Source of the DNA: an uncultured Clostridia bacterium
Lineage (GTDB): Bacteria > Bacillota > Clostridia > Oscillospirales > Acutalibacteraceae
DNA length: 7,445 nucleotides
Assembly (NCBI GenBank): GCA_937912175.1
Contig: CALDOU010000070.1
Span: forward strand, 1-7,445
Reading direction: 5' to 3'
Shown here in pieces: positions 6,291 to 7,445 of this stretch. Both the position numbers and the translations under genes were made by a program. The notes under the pieces are model-generated. The model saw nothing but the letters and a program-made list of their open reading frames with translations. It was not told the origin of the DNA and searched no databases. Position 1 is the stretch's first letter. Every line of letters starts with the position of its first letter.

Positions 6291-7445
6291 TTGTCCGGAA
6301 AAAGAGATTATTATGAGGTACTGGGCGTTACAAAGGGTGCTTCCGATGATGAAATAAAAAAAGCTTACAGAAAAGTGGCAAAAAAATATCACCCGGATTT
6401 AAACCCCGGTGATAAAGAAGCGGAACAAAAATTCAAAGAAGCTAATGAGGCTTATGATATACTTTCCGATAAAACAAAGAAAGCACGTTATGATCAATTT
6501 GGTCATGCGGGAACCGACCCCAATTATGGCGGTGGACACTCCGGTGGATACAGTTATTACGGTGGTAATCCTTTTGGAGACGATTTTGATTTGGGGGATA
6601 TATTCGGCAGCTTTTTTGGCGGATTTGGAGGAGGAAGAACCAGGCGTAACTCCAACGCTCCCCGCCAAGGCTCTGACGTTGAAGTTACGATTAATATATC
6701 GTTTTTGGAAGCGGCAAAAGGTTGTGCCAAAAAAATTGTATATAATCATATAGAAAACTGCAAAAGTTGTAACGGTTCAGGAGCTAAGAAAGGTACCGAA
6801 CCGAAAAATTGCGGAACTTGTGGAGGTTCCGGTCATGTAGTAATAAATCAAAGAACACCTTTTGGGGTTATGCAAACTACTCGTACATGTGATTCTTGTG
6901 GCGGAAAAGGTAAAATTATAGATAACCCATGTCCAAATTGTTCGGGTAAAGGTAAGGCAAGAGAAAGAAAAGAGATAGAAATAAATATTCCCGCCGGAGT
7001 AAGCAGTAAACAAATTTTAAATGTTTCCGGTAGAGGTGATGCGGGTATAAATGGGGGACCTGCAGGAGATTTACATGTTTATATCAACGTTGAAAAGCAT
7101 CCGGTTTTTGAACGTAAAGATTATGATGTTTGGTGTGAAATTCCTATTACTTATGCTCAAGCTGCGCTGGGTTCAGATATAATTGTTCCAACTATTGATG
7201 GTAAGGTGCAATACCACATTCACGAAGGAACACAAAACGGTGATATATTTAGGCTTAAAGGAAAGGGTATACCTAAGCTTCACGGTCATGGAACAGGTGA
7301 TGAATTTGTTAAAATTCATATTGAGGTTCCAAGGAGTTTAAGTGAAAATCAGAAAAAAGCACTTTCGGATTTTGAAAAAAGTTTAACAGAAAAAAACTAT
7401 CAAAAAAGGAAATCCTTTTTTGATAGAATAAAAAGTTTATTTTAA
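6291..7445 (+). CDS. dnaJ: chaperone protein DnaJ (type I Hsp40)
   Basis: DnaJ delivers substrates to DnaK and triggers its ATP hydrolysis. The 384-residue product is a full type I protein. The J domain (about 4-70) has DYYEVLGV and the HPD motif at 34-36. A Gly/Phe-rich region (about 74-120) contains [13 protein letters not shown]. The zinc region has four CxxCxGxG repeats (CKSCNGSG from 157, [24 protein letters not shown] from 214), so both zinc sites are intact. The C-terminal substrate domains include [36 protein letters not shown] and [14 protein letters not shown]. The TTG start at 6291 is set by AAGAGGTG (6276-6283), seven bases upstream, and yields the normal N-terminus [12 protein letters not shown]. 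It is the last gene in view; its stop is the final base triplet. Its last codons form a perfect inverted repeat (7397-7426). Confidence 0.97.
   Translation: MSGKRDYYEVLGVTKGASDDEIKKAYRKVAKKYHPDLNPGDKEAEQKFKEANEAYDILSDKTKKARYDQFGHAGTDPNYGGGHSGGYSYYGGNPFGDDFDLGDIFGSFFGGFGGGRTRRNSNAPRQGSDVEVTINISFLEAAKGCAKKIVYNHIENCKSCNGSGAKKGTEPKNCGTCGGSGHVVINQRTPFGVMQTTRTCDSCGGKGKIIDNPCPNCSGKGKARERKEIEINIPAGVSSKQILNVSGRGDAGINGGPAGDLHVYINVEKHPVFERKDYDVWCEIPITYAQAALGSDIIVPTIDGKVQYHIHEGTQNGDIFRLKGKGIPKLHGHGTGDEFVKIHIEVPRSLSENQKKALSDFEKSLTEKNYQKRKSFFDRIKSLF
7390..7426 (-). terminator. minus-strand intrinsic terminator inside the dnaJ 3' end
   Basis: CTATCAAAAAAGGA (7397-7410) and its exact complement (7413-7426) form a perfect 14-bp inverted repeat around AA; in RNA the closing pair would open to give a 4-base loop. 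Read on the minus strand, the hairpin is followed by seven uninterrupted T residues (complement of 7396-7390), the classic terminator layout. On the plus strand it is followed by AATAAAAAG, not a T-tract. It would stop transcription entering from a convergent gene beyond the right edge. It lies wholly within the dnaJ coding region. Confidence 0.6.

Noticed and set aside
6399..6753. Open frames on both strands over the dnaJ Gly-rich region (114 and 116 residues)
   Set aside because: Both are shadows of the repetitive Gly/Phe codons of dnaJ, with no start signals or family resemblance.

Overview
The window reads as ordinary chromosome from a low-G+C Firmicute, most likely class Clostridia and possibly the Oscillospiraceae/Ruminococcaceae side. 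The sequence is AT-rich. Strong AGGAGG-type ribosome binding sites precede nearly every gene, and GTG and TTG starts are used. DnaK is of the short form that lacks the extra segment in the ATPase domain typical of Gram-negative DnaK. S18 is of the cysteine-bearing (C-x2-C ... C-x2-H) type common in Clostridia. The heat-shock genes lie in the order CIRCE-hrcA-grpE-dnaK-dnaJ. The phylum-level call is well supported; the family is a guess.

Layout: (1) 1-1153 is a translation/replication cluster, rpsF-ssb-rpsR, closed by a clear intrinsic terminator. (2) 1217-2245 is a single-gene unit: a near-perfect sigma-A promoter with an operator-like palindrome between its -35 and -10, then an unrecognised 280-residue soluble lysine-rich protein. 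Its best terminator lies inside the end of the next, convergent gene. (3) 2165-2581 on the minus strand is ruvX (yqgF). (4) 2582-2706 is a compact divergent control region with the hrcA promoter, a CIRCE operator and a probable ruvX promoter. (5) 2707-7445 is the class I heat-shock operon hrcA-grpE-dnaK-dnaJ, complete to the dnaJ stop codon, which is the last base of the window.

How the genes work together: S6 and S18 are neighbours in the 30S subunit and SSB is their usual operon partner. HrcA represses its own operon through CIRCE, and GrpE, DnaK and DnaJ form one chaperone cycle. RuvX probably acts in 16S rRNA maturation and/or recombination.

Most unusual points: a perfect 15-bp hairpin terminator for the unknown gene written into the conserved C-terminal codons of ruvX, so that the encoded peptide is nearly mirror-symmetric; a second perfect hairpin with a T-tract readable only on the minus strand inside the last codons of dnaJ, predicting a convergent gene just past the window; an apparent CTG start codon for hrcA; and the orphan gene itself. 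No mobile element, CRISPR array, tRNA or rRNA was seen. No gene-free stretch exceeds 300 bases.
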